From: Colwellia sp. 20A7 | GTDB taxonomy: Bacteria; Pseudomonadota; Gammaproteobacteria; Enterobacterales; Alteromonadaceae | Direction of reading: 5' to 3' | DNA length: 64,000 nt | Assembly: GCF_009832865.1 (NCBI RefSeq) | Contig: NZ_CP047130.1 | Location: forward strand, 2,790,001-2,854,000 | Shown here: in pieces, positions 27,276-35,206 of the stretch | Numbering within the stretch: the first letter of the stretch is position 1 | How the letters are laid out: every line of letters begins with the position of its first letter | The notes under the pieces: generated by a model | Databases searched by the model: none | What the model saw: only the letters and a program-made list of their open reading frames with translations | Told to the model about the DNA's origin: nothing | Made by a program: the position numbers and the translations under genes

Positions 27276-28244
27276 CTAGTTAGCTTGCGTCAATTCTTTT
27301 GCTTTAACTAATGAGTCTTCCGTATTAAAAGAAACACAGTTAATCGATTTATTTATACGTTTAACCAATCCTTGTAATACTTTACCAGGACCTACTTCAA
27401 CCATTTGAGTAATACCCATTTCACCAATTTTAGTGACAGTTTCGCTCCAACGTACAGGGCTATATAACTGTTTAACTAAAGCTGTTTTAATAGCTTCACC
27501 GCTCGTTTCAATAGCTACATCTACATTGTTAACAACATTAATTGATGGTGCTTTAAAGGTAATACCTTCAAGATCAGCCGCTAATTTAACAGCAGCATCG
27601 GCCATTAATGCGCAATGAGATGGAACACTTACCGGTAAAGGTAAAACACGTTTAGCACCTGCGGCTTTACAAAGTTCACCTGCACGTTCAACAGCGTCTT
27701 TATGACCTGCTATTACAACTTGCCCAGGTGAATTAAAATTAACTGCGGCTACAACTTCTTTAACTTCATGTGAGTCTTGTGCTTGTGCACAAGCATCGAT
27801 AATCGCTTGATCATCTAATCCAATAACAGCAGCCATTGCACCTATTCCCGCCGGTACGCAAGTTTGCATATATTCGCCACGTTTTTCGACTAATTTAACA
27901 CCGTCAGTTAACGAAATAACATCTGCACATACTAAAGCTGAGTATTCACCTAAGCTGTGACCAGCTAAAATTGCAGGGAGAATATCAGACTCTGCTTGCC
28001 AAACACGCCATAACGCAACACTCGCAGTTAACAAAGCGGGTTGTGTAAAGTTTGTTTGGTTAAGTTGTTCAACAGGCCCTTGCGCAACTAATTGCCACAA
28101 GTCGTAACCTAGTGCGTCAGATGCTTCTTTAAAAGTATTTTGAACAATATCATTGTCACTAAAGTCACTTAGCATAGCAACGGCTTGAGAGCCTTGCCCT
28201 GGGAATACGAAGGCTAATTTACCTTGTAAGGATATATTTTGCAT
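27276..28244 (-). CDS. fabD: Malonyl-CoA--ACP transacylase
   Basis: A 322-residue acyltransferase that loads malonyl onto ACP. The active-site Ser is in GHSLGEYSAL (residue ~95), with FPGQGSQ at the N-terminus, the Arg of EKRGEYMQ, the catalytic His in VSVPSHCALM and VEVGPGKVLQGL near the end. It follows plsX by only 52 bases: in E. coli and most relatives fabH lies here, so fabH has been lost or moved. Confidence 0.95.
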   Translation of the reverse strand: MQNISLQGKLAFVFPGQGSQAVAMLSDFSDNDIVQNTFKEASDALGYDLWQLVAQGPVEQLNQTNFTQPALLTASVALWRVWQAESDILPAILAGHSLGEYSALVCADVISLTDGVKLVEKRGEYMQTCVPAGIGAMAAVIGLDDQAIIDACAQAQDSHEVKEVVAAVNFNSPGQVVIAGHKDAVERAGELCKAAGAKRVLPLPVSVPSHCALMADAAVKLAADLEGITFKAPSINVVNNVDVAIETSGEAIKTALVKQLYSPVRWSETVTKIGEMGITQMVEVGPGKVLQGLVKRINKSINCVSFNTEDSLVKAKELTQAN

Positions 28245-28296
28245 TTTTATTTGTTACTCTTATGTTTATAAACAATATAGACAATATAATAAAATA

Positions 28297-29346
28297 TTAT
28301 TGAGGAGACAGACCTTGCTCTAATGAGCATTTTATTTTCTCAGGTACTTGACGCTCAACTTCTTTAACAGCTTCCATTATAGCGGAGAAAAAAGCGCCTG
28401 AATTTGCATTACCATGGCTTTTTACAACGATACCGCGCAATCCTATCAAACTTGCACCGTTATACTGGTCGGGGTTCATTGACTTAAGTAATTTTTTTAA
28501 ACTAGGTTTTACAATAAAAGCTAACATTTTTACTAAAATATTTTGTTCGAAAAGTGTTTTTGATCGCTCATACACTAAACGGGCAACACCTTCACAGGTC
28601 TTTAGTGCGACATTACCAACAAAGCCATCACAAACGATAACATCTGCTTTATTCGAGAAGATATCCCCTCCCTCAATAAAACCAATATAATTGATATCTT
28701 TATTGTCAGATAATTCAAGTGCGGCTTGCTTTATATGATCACTGCCTTTTATTGATTCTTCACCCATATTAAGCAAGGCTATACGGGGTTTATCAATACC
28801 ATCAACTTGCTCAGCCATAACAGAGCCCATAATACCAAACTGGTATAATACATGAGAGTCACAAAAAACATTCGCACCTAAGTCGAGCATAAATACGTGT
28901 TTGTCATCGTCATGTGTAGGTAAGGAAGAGATTAAAGCAGGACGTTCAACACCAGGTAATGTTTTTAACACAAAGTGTGCCATAGAAAATAAAGCTCCTG
29001 TATTTCCAGCACTAACACATGCTTGGGCTTTACCATCATGTACAAGATCTAATGCTTTACGCATAGAAGAGTCTTTTTTAGTTCTTAGGGCAAAAGCGGG
29101 TTTTTCGTCCATTTCAACGACTTCTGTGGTCGGAAAAATAGATAACTGTTGATGTTCAGTTAATGCTTCTTGGGAAATATTTAATCGTGCAAGTTCTGAT
29201 GTAATGATATGTTCATCACCACAAAGAATTAGGTGCAAGTTAGGCAGATGATTGATTGCCATTATTGCTGAAGGAATTGTTATAGAGGGGCCTTTATCGC
29301 CCCCCATAACATCTAACGCTAAGGTTAGAATTTCTTGACTATTCAA
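28297..29346 (-). CDS. plsX: Phosphate acyltransferase PlsX
   Basis: A 349-residue enzyme converting acyl-ACP to acyl-phosphate for PlsY-dependent phospholipid synthesis. Conserved motifs: [12 protein letters not shown] at the N-terminus, [36 protein letters not shown] and [11 protein letters not shown]. The only start fitting the family is a TTG (MNSQEIL), with no clear ribosome site, suggesting coupling to rpmF upstream. Membrane-associated peripheral enzyme. Confidence 0.95.
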   Translation of the reverse strand: MNSQEILTLALDVMGGDKGPSITIPSAIMAINHLPNLHLILCGDEHIITSELARLNISQEALTEHQQLSIFPTTEVVEMDEKPAFALRTKKDSSMRKALDLVHDGKAQACVSAGNTGALFSMAHFVLKTLPGVERPALISSLPTHDDDKHVFMLDLGANVFCDSHVLYQFGIMGSVMAEQVDGIDKPRIALLNMGEESIKGSDHIKQAALELSDNKDINYIGFIEGGDIFSNKADVIVCDGFVGNVALKTCEGVARLVYERSKTLFEQNILVKMLAFIVKPSLKKLLKSMNPDQYNGASLIGLRGIVVKSHGNANSGAFFSAIMEAVKEVERQVPEKIKCSLEQGLSPQ

Positions 29347-29391
29347 GCGTAAATTAATTTAGCTATAAATAGGGTGTTAAAGTAAAGTCGC

Positions 29392-29562
29392 TTAGATAGC
29401 GATTACTTTAACGCCTTTGTAAAAGCCATCAGCTGTTACATGGTGACGACGATGCGTTTCACCTGATACTGGATCTACCGATAAATTCTCTGCTGTTAAA
29501 GCATCATGTGAACGGCGCATGCCACGTCTTGAACGAGACTTCTTGCTTTTTTGAACTGCCAT
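29392..29562 (-). CDS. rpmF: 50S ribosomal protein L32
   Basis: A 56-residue basic ribosomal protein read directly from the minus strand: [20 protein letters not shown] at the start, a [12 protein letters not shown] centre and GVKVIAI end. This is the zinc-free (Cys-lacking) form of L32. A good ribosome site (TAGGAGT) precedes the ATG. It lies between yceD and plsX, the conserved order that links ribosome and lipid synthesis. Confidence 0.96.
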   Translation of the reverse strand: MAVQKSKKSRSRRGMRRSHDALTAENLSVDPVSGETHRRHHVTADGFYKGVKVIAI

Positions 29563-29610
29563 GAGTTACTCCTAAATAGGGTTAGTAGTTAAATTGCTAA
29601 ATGCGTTTAA

Positions 29611-30123
29611 CTATTTAAATTGTTTTAATACGTCAAATGGGTTCGGCTTATCGAGCTCTTCCGGCAATTCACCCCAAACACTGTCAGCATCAGCTGAACA
29701 ATCTTCAATGTCATGCCTTGGAATTAATGGAATAGAAAGTAAAAACTCTTCTTCCACTAGCTCTCGTAAGTTTACTTCACCATCTTCATTAAGTTCTATT
29801 ACATCATAATATGATGGAATGTTTTCAGCTGCTTCTTCATTTTTTGCTGGACTAAAAATAAAATCTACTTTTAATTCAGTTTCAAAAAGTTCATTACACC
29901 GCTGACAAGTTAATGCAACTAATGCCGATGCAGTGCCAGACATTACTGTCAAACCACGTTCATCTACATCGAACTTAACACTAACTTGAGCATACTCGCT
30001 GCGCATTTCGCTGACAGCAAGAAGCCGAGTCATATCCGACACGCTAAATATACCTTCACACACGAGCCTGCGCTGTGCACTTCGGGATGGACTAATTGTA
30101 ATCGGAAGCTTAAGATTCTGCAT
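29611..30123 (-). CDS. yceD: YceD/DUF177 protein (large-subunit rRNA accumulation)
   Basis: A 170-residue protein with the DUF177 core: an N-terminal region ending before a CxxC pair (TCQRCNELFE), then the acidic motif NEDGEVNLRELVEEEFLLSIPL and a second Cys (DCSAD). E. coli YceD supports 23S rRNA accumulation. It always precedes rpmF, as here (48-base gap). First gene of the minus-strand yceD-rpmF-plsX-fab block. Confidence 0.93.
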   Translation of the reverse strand: MQNLKLPITISPSRSAQRRLVCEGIFSVSDMTRLLAVSEMRSEYAQVSVKFDVDERGLTVMSGTASALVALTCQRCNELFETELKVDFIFSPAKNEEAAENIPSYYDVIELNEDGEVNLRELVEEEFLLSIPLIPRHDIEDCSADADSVWGELPEELDKPNPFDVLKQFK

Positions 30124-30280
30124 AAGTCGCGCATATTAAAGCCCCTAGAGGCAACTGTCAAAAGAAAATTAGCTTATTTTGTTTAAAAACGATAGATTGA
30201 CCTAATAATAACTGAAATATGATAATTATTGTATAATTCTTCACCAAAAATGAACAATTCACACATTTTTAAGGATCTTC

Positions 30281-30880
30281 ATGAAAACCTTAGTTTTAGG
30301 CTCTACCTCCCCTTTTCGTAAAAGTATTTTAGAAAAACTCAATTTAGCCTTTGAATGTGCTAAACCTAATGTTGATGAAACCGCGTTAGTAAATGAAACA
30401 CCTCAAGCCCTGGTCGAACGTTTAGCAATTGAAAAAGCGAAGGCTGTTGCTACTGAGTTTCCTGATGCACTTATTATAGGCTCAGATCAAGTCGCTGTTT
30501 GTGATGGAGAAATTTTAGGTAAACCACATACGTTTGAAAATGGCATAAAGCAACTATCAAAATTTAGTAATAAGAGTGTCACTTTTTATACCGGTTTGTG
30601 TGTATATGATAGTGCAAGCAATACGACTACTTCATTAGTTGAACCTTTTATAGTGCATTTTAATGAATTGTCGCGCTCAGAAATAGAAAGTTATTTAAAA
30701 GCAGAACAACCCTATAACTGTGCAGGTAGTTTTAAAAGTGAAGGTTTAGGCATTTGTTTATTCAAAAAACTTGAAGGCGATGATCCCAATACCCTTATTG
30801 GCTTACCATTAATTAAGTTAGTTGCCCTACTTAAACAACATGGATTAGATACCTTAGCGCAGCAAAATCCCACCAGCTAA
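30281..30880 (+). CDS. yceF: Maf-family 7-methyl-GTP pyrophosphatase
   Basis: A 199-residue Maf/Ham1-fold nucleotide pyrophosphatase. It matches the YceF subgroup: [13 protein letters not shown] at the N-terminus, NVDETA, the catalytic [24 protein letters not shown] and [29 protein letters not shown]. It hydrolyses non-canonical NTPs such as m7GTP to the monophosphate (house-cleaning). AAGGA precedes the ATG. It is divergent from yceD, as in E. coli. Confidence 0.93.
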   Translation: MKTLVLGSTSPFRKSILEKLNLAFECAKPNVDETALVNETPQALVERLAIEKAKAVATEFPDALIIGSDQVAVCDGEILGKPHTFENGIKQLSKFSNKSVTFYTGLCVYDSASNTTTSLVEPFIVHFNELSRSEIESYLKAEQPYNCAGSFKSEGLGICLFKKLEGDDPNTLIGLPLIKLVALLKQHGLDTLAQQNPTS

Positions 30881-30983
30881 GCACTTTATTACCTAATGAC
30901 TTAACAAAAACAGTTTTTCATACCAGGCGCTTTATAAGAGTCTGGTTAATATAGTTTCATCAACGCAATAAAGAAGACTGTTA

Positions 30984-31145
30984 ATACCAACCTCACTAAC
31001 TATGTGATCATTTCTACTTGTTAAAATCACCAACTACGTCGTTATTTGTTTAATAATTTGAACAACTAGTTATTGAAATAAAGGCCTTGTCTTTGGCAAT
31101 TTATTCTAGGTATAAAATTGTTCACCTACTTAATGAAACTGGTAT
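30984..31145 (+). repeat. MITE-like element, 162-bp family, copy A
   Basis: A 162-base non-coding element with imperfect inverted ends: ATACCAACCTCACTA at the left and TAATGAAACTGGTAT at the right. It is nearly identical in sequence and equal in length to the copies at 32133 and 41023. It carries no gene. If the flanking TA is counted as target site, the ends CCA...TGG would fit insertion at TA. Confidence 0.85.
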
Positions 31146-31473
31146 AAAATATAATTTATCATTAGAGCTCTTCTTTATTGTAGGTATAAGTAGTTAACTA
31201 ATATAAGTGGTTAACTAATATTAGTTTCTACTATTGTTCTAATACCTCATTTATTTTAGACTTTACGTTATTGAATAATTACTATTCAATAATCAAGCTT
31301 GTCATTGTGTTCTTGATGTCACGTGATAATGTGAGCTAATAATTCTTTAATCCAGAAAACAGTTGGCATTTGTTATTTCGTCGCTTATTGTGAACAATTA
31401 TATTTACCCTCTTACCGGGATTAGTAGATAGGCTTACATAAAGTCATTGTATTGAAAATCCAAAGGAATAAAA
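31146..31473. other. Non-coding region upstream of yceI
   Basis: Contains a 17-base tandem pair (TATAAGTAGTTAACTAA at 31185 and TATAAGTGGTTAACTAA at 31202) and an inverted repeat around 31270-31290 (ATTGAATA/TATTCAAT). Either could be regulatory for yceI; no gene was seen. Confidence 0.45.
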
Positions 31474-32052
31474 ATGTTAAAAAAATATGTATTTTTACTG
31501 TCTACGTTGCTTTTATCTTCAAATGCTTTAGCTGAATGGGAGCTGGTAAATGATCAATCAACCATTAACTATGTTTCTGTCAAAGCATCAAAAGTGGCAG
31601 AGATAAATAGTTTTAAAAAACTTAATGGTACAATAAAAGATACTGGTGAATTATCTGTAGATATCGACTTAGGAAGTGTTGAGACCAATATTGCTACTCG
31701 TAATGAACGTATTAAAGCAATGCTTTTTGAAGTTGCTTCATTTTCAACCGCAAATATCAGTGCCGAGTTAGATCCTAAGTTATTCAACGATCTTACTATT
31801 GGCGAGTCATTCAAAAGCGCTATTAGTTTCAATTTATCTTTACATGGTGTGTCACAAAAAATAACGACTAATATACAAGTTGTTAAATTAGCTAAAAATG
31901 ACATATTAGCATTTTCATTGAATCCAATAATTATAAATGCTGATAAGTATAATTTAGTAGCGGGTATTGAAAAGTTGCGTGACGTTGCTAATCTTCCGTC
32001 AATCAGCCCTGTTGTACCGGTATCATTTAGCTTAGTATTTAAACAACAATAA
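31474..32052 (+). CDS. yceI: YceI-family periplasmic protein
   Basis: A 192-residue exported lipocalin-like protein. It has a signal peptide (residues 1-20, FLLSTLLLSSNALA-EW) and the YceI pattern: WELVNDQSTINYVSVKA, SVDIDLGSVETNI, FNLSLHGVSQKI. YceI proteins bind long isoprenoid or lipid molecules in a beta-barrel pocket; some are induced at high pH. CAAAGGAAT precedes the ATG. It lies between two directly repeated 162-bp elements. Confidence 0.88.
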   Translation: MLKKYVFLLSTLLLSSNALAEWELVNDQSTINYVSVKASKVAEINSFKKLNGTIKDTGELSVDIDLGSVETNIATRNERIKAMLFEVASFSTANISAELDPKLFNDLTIGESFKSAISFNLSLHGVSQKITTNIQVVKLAKNDILAFSLNPIIINADKYNLVAGIEKLRDVANLPSISPVVPVSFSLVFKQQ

Positions 32053-32087
32053 TAAGTCTCAACGGTAAATAATTTCGATAGATTTAA

Positions 32088-32111
32088 AACTTGGAGGGAA
32101 GCCTCCAAGTT
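32088..32111 (+). terminator. Hairpin after yceI
   Basis: AACTTGGAGG and CCTCCAAGTT pair perfectly around GAAG, 36 bases past the yceI stop. The T-run is poor, but position and stability suggest a terminator. Confidence 0.65.
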
Positions 32112-32132
32112 AATAAGCATGATGACTACGTT

Positions 32133-32294
32133 ATACCAATCTCACTAGCTGTGTGATCATTTCTACTTGCTAAAATCACCAACTACATCGTTATTTATTT
32201 AATTATTAGAACAACTAGTTATTGAAATAAATACCTTGTATTTGGCAATTTTTTCTACGTATAAAATTGTTCACCTAATTAATGAAACTGGTAT
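32133..32294 (+). repeat. MITE-like element, 162-bp family, copy B
   Basis: Same 162-base length and orientation as copy A, beginning ATACCAATCTCACTA and ending ATGAAACTGGTAT. Copies A and B bracket yceI. Together with the terminator at 32088 it accounts for the gap between yceI and the next gene. Confidence 0.85.
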
Positions 32295-32357
32295 TAAATC
32301 GATAAACAAAAAGACTAAATTAACACGATACATTAAAAGTTTGTGATGAGGATGCGC

Positions 32358-32729
32358 ATGAGTCAAGTTAAAGGATTTGCTTTATCAATTATTATGGTCA
32401 TTGCTTTATTTTTAATTTCAGCAATATCTGCCGGTATTATTGCCGATATAATGGGTGTTTGGAAAAAACCTATTATAGGTGCTTGTGCTGCATTTTTTGT
32501 TGTTATATCTGGTTATATCACAGCACCAAGTCACAAAAGACAATCTGCTTTCATTTGGTTAATTGTAGGCGCTATTGCAGCCTGGTTTTTATCCGGTGAT
32601 TCTTTTTATCCAGAAGATCATGAACATGAGTACCAGCTTACAATAATTCCTATTATAGCAACGTATATAAGTGGTCTATTTGCTTTATTAATATGCCTGT
32701 TGTGGCATAAACAGCGTGGTAATCAATAA
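32358..32729 (+). CDS. Uncharacterised small membrane protein
   Basis: About 123 residues with four hydrophobic segments (FALSIIMVIALFLISAIS; PIIGACAAFFVVISGY; FIWLIVGAIAAWFLSG; IIPIIATYISGLFALLICLLW), hence an inner-membrane protein. A short acidic/His loop (YPEDHEHEY) separates helices three and four. Several in-frame starts exist from 32343; the ATG at 32358 has GAGG at good spacing. No family was recognised. It is transcribed alone towards the convergent HAD gene. Confidence 0.6.
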   Translation: MSQVKGFALSIIMVIALFLISAISAGIIADIMGVWKKPIIGACAAFFVVISGYITAPSHKRQSAFIWLIVGAIAAWFLSGDSFYPEDHEHEYQLTIIPIIATYISGLFALLICLLWHKQRGNQ

Positions 32730-32796
32730 GTAATATTTGAGAGCTTTACAGATGCTGTCATTTAAACGTATTTTAAATAACCAAGTAACTCAACAA

Positions 32797-33444
32797 CTAG
32801 ACAAGCAACGCTTGTAACTCACTTAAAGAGTCAACAACAATTTTAGGTGAGTACTTTTCAAGTATTTGCTTATCATGCACACCAAAAGTCACTCCGACAC
32901 TATCAACACCTGCATTTTGTGCCATTTTCAAATCATAGCTTGTATCACCAATCATTATAGCTTCATGTGAAGATATACCTAATTCAGATAAAATACTAAG
33001 CAGCATTGTAGGATCGGGTTTTGATGGCATTTCATCAGCACAACGAGTTGTATGAAAAAGATCAGTTGTGTTACTCAAACTTAACACTCTTTTCAAACCC
33101 TCTCTACCTTTCCCTGTAGCAACAGCTAATAATTTATTGTGTTCTTTTAGTGTAATAAGTAAATCCATTGCATTTTTAAATAAAGGCGATGGTGTTGTAT
33201 CAACTTCAAGATATTGATGTTTGTACTGCACTGACATGGCTTCTACTTGTTCAGCGGTTATATCAGTAAATAATCGGTCAAACACAACAGGTAGGCTTAA
33301 ACCAATAATGTCTTTTACTTCATCATTGGTTGGTATTACTAAGCCAACAGTGTCAGCGGCTGATTGCATTGACGATACAATACGATCAACCGAGTTCATC
33401 AGTGTGCCATCCCAGTCAAAAATAATTAACTTATAGTCTTTCAT
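32797..33444 (-). CDS. HAD-superfamily phosphatase (phosphoglycolate-phosphatase-like)
   Basis: A 215-residue HAD-IA hydrolase: motif I FDWDGTLMNS (nucleophile Asp at residue 10), motif II ATGKGREGL, motif III lysine in PSKPDPTMLLS, and motif IV MIGDTSYDLKMA. The cap inserted after motif I is the helical type of Gph-like enzymes. The substrate is uncertain (phosphoglycolate, pyrimidine nucleotide or similar). The gene is 21 bases downstream of rluC on the same strand, a pairing common in related genera, so the two are probably cotranscribed. Confidence 0.88.
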   Translation of the reverse strand: MKDYKLIIFDWDGTLMNSVDRIVSSMQSAADTVGLVIPTNDEVKDIIGLSLPVVFDRLFTDITAEQVEAMSVQYKHQYLEVDTTPSPLFKNAMDLLITLKEHNKLLAVATGKGREGLKRVLSLSNTTDLFHTTRCADEMPSKPDPTMLLSILSELGISSHEAIMIGDTSYDLKMAQNAGVDSVGVTFGVHDKQILEKYSPKIVVDSLSELQALLV

Positions 33445-33465
33445 AGATACTTTCTAATTTAGTCA

Positions 33466-34476
33466 TTACTCTCGAACTAATTTAGTCAGCAACTTTTCTA
33501 AACTAGGCTCAAGTGGCGCTTCTATTGTTATACGTTCTTCAGTTTTTGGGTGAGTAAATTCAATACTAGCCGCATGTAAAAACAAACGCTTTAAACCTTT
33601 GCTTTTCATCTCAGCATCAAATTCTTCATGACCATACTTTGCATCCATAGCGATAGAATGACCGCTAACTTGACAATGTACACGAATTTGATGTGTTCGA
33701 CCTGTTACAGGAAAAGCGCGAACTAAAGTTGCACCACGGTAACGTTCTAATACTTTAAATCGTGTTTCAGATTCTTTACCATTAATATTATCTGTAATTA
33801 CCACACGCTCTCCCGATTTAAGATCATTTTTTCTTAATCCTTCGGTTACGCGAGTTAATTTAGTTGGCCAATGGCCTTTTACTAAAGCATGATAAAATTT
33901 CTGAACATTTTTACTGCGTAGTTGTTCATGTAAATGACGTAATGCCGAACGCTTTTTAGCAACCACTAAACAACCTGATGTATCTCTATCAAGTCGATGT
34001 ACTAATTCTAGCATGCGAGCATCAGGACGAAGAGATCTCAGCGCTTCAATTAAGCCAAAGCTTAAACCACTACCACCATGAACAGCCATTCCTGACGGTT
34101 TATTGATAACAATTAATCGGTCGTCTTCAAATAATATTTGTTTTTCAAGATTAGCGACAATACTCAAACCTGTTGACACAGCGTCTGCTTTTTCAGATAC
34201 GCGAATTGGCGCAATACGAACAACATCATCAAGCAGTAATTTATAAACAGGTTTAATACGTTTTTTATTTACCCGTATTTCGCCTTTACGCATTAAACGA
34301 TATAAATGACTTTTAGGAACGCCTTTTAATGTTCTTAATAGAAAGTTATCAATACGCTGACCGGCATCTTCACCATCAATAGTTATATATCGTACTTGTG
34401 GTTTATCTTCAGTTTGATTTTCATCACCCTTTGATTTTTTTATCTCTGGTTTCTTTGCTATTGGTTTTTGTGACAT
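33466..34476 (-). CDS. rluC: 23S rRNA pseudouridine synthase RluC
   Basis: A 336-residue RluA-family enzyme. It has an N-terminal S4 RNA-binding domain (RIDNFLLRTLKGVPKSHLYRLMRKGEIRVNKKR) after a charged tail, then the catalytic domain with the Asp of VHRLDRDTSGCL, NKPSGMAVHGG and GRTHQIRVH. RluC modifies U955, U2504 and U2580 (E. coli numbering) in 23S rRNA. The position divergent from rne matches E. coli, where rluC and rne are also divergent neighbours. Confidence 0.93.
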   Translation of the reverse strand: MSQKPIAKKPEIKKSKGDENQTEDKPQVRYITIDGEDAGQRIDNFLLRTLKGVPKSHLYRLMRKGEIRVNKKRIKPVYKLLLDDVVRIAPIRVSEKADAVSTGLSIVANLEKQILFEDDRLIVINKPSGMAVHGGSGLSFGLIEALRSLRPDARMLELVHRLDRDTSGCLVVAKKRSALRHLHEQLRSKNVQKFYHALVKGHWPTKLTRVTEGLRKNDLKSGERVVITDNINGKESETRFKVLERYRGATLVRAFPVTGRTHQIRVHCQVSGHSIAMDAKYGHEEFDAEMKSKGLKRLFLHAASIEFTHPKTEERITIEAPLEPSLEKLLTKLVRE

Positions 34477-35206
34477 GGCTTGCGTTTAATTAACTTAGAT
34501 TCTTAATGAGACACAGTTTAACATACTTTTTTTACTGCTTTTTAACATTTAATCTGTTTTTTTATTGGCTTATCATACTTTATAAGGGATAATAAAGAGG
34601 TTAATACTTAACAAAGTTATTTTCTGGGTAAATTTCTAAATAAAAACTTACCTAAACAGTAAATAAAAAAAGTATTATATTTGAAGCTTTACAGAGAGAT
34701 GTAAGAGGCAAACTGCGGCCACATTAGTATGCATAACCGATAAAAAGGTAATTGACACATTAATAGTACGGCCTGTTGTACAATTAACGCGTGTAACTTG
34801 TTAGTCATGACATAAACAGTTTTTATCACAAAAAGATACTAGTCCAGCTCCATAAAGCAATTTATTTAAATTAACTTATTTTGCAAAAAAGTTTTAATTT
34901 AATAATAAAATGCGCAACAAAGAAGTGTAAAACATCACTAAGCAAATTTTTATTATTTAATTGCAAATATAAGTGCGCACAGCACATTCGCTGAGCACAT
35001 AAAGAAACAAGACCGCTATGATTCTTGAATAAGTCAGGTCATAGCCAATAGAAACAATCAAAATTTATAACAGCTTATCGTGGTTTAATGACACGTTAGG
35101 ATTGACACCCGTGAGGTTGACAAAATGCTGTTACATCACTACAGATTGCACTACTTTGTGTACTAAGCACTAGTGTGCTGTGACTTAAAATTGAGTCACA
35201 CAAACT
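34477..35206 (+). promoter_or_regulatory. rne promoter region and long 5' untranslated leader
   Basis: The 730 bases between divergent rluC and rne hold no gene. A TTGACA at about 34752 may be a -35 element, but no well-spaced -10 was found. Near the rne start TAACAGC (35068-35074) pairs with GCTGTTA (35127-35133), enclosing a smaller CGTG/CACG hairpin, giving a branched structure about 75 bases before the ATG. RNase E autoregulates through structured leader RNA in E. coli; a similar role here is inferred. Confidence 0.55.

Noticed and set aside
26841..27311. 156-codon frame opposite fabG and its upstream gap
   Set aside because: Overlaps well-supported fabG on the other strand and shows no recognisable protein.
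34752..34785. Full sigma-70 promoter for rne
   Set aside because: TTGACA is good but the best -10-like sequence is about 21 bases away, too far; kept only as a remark.
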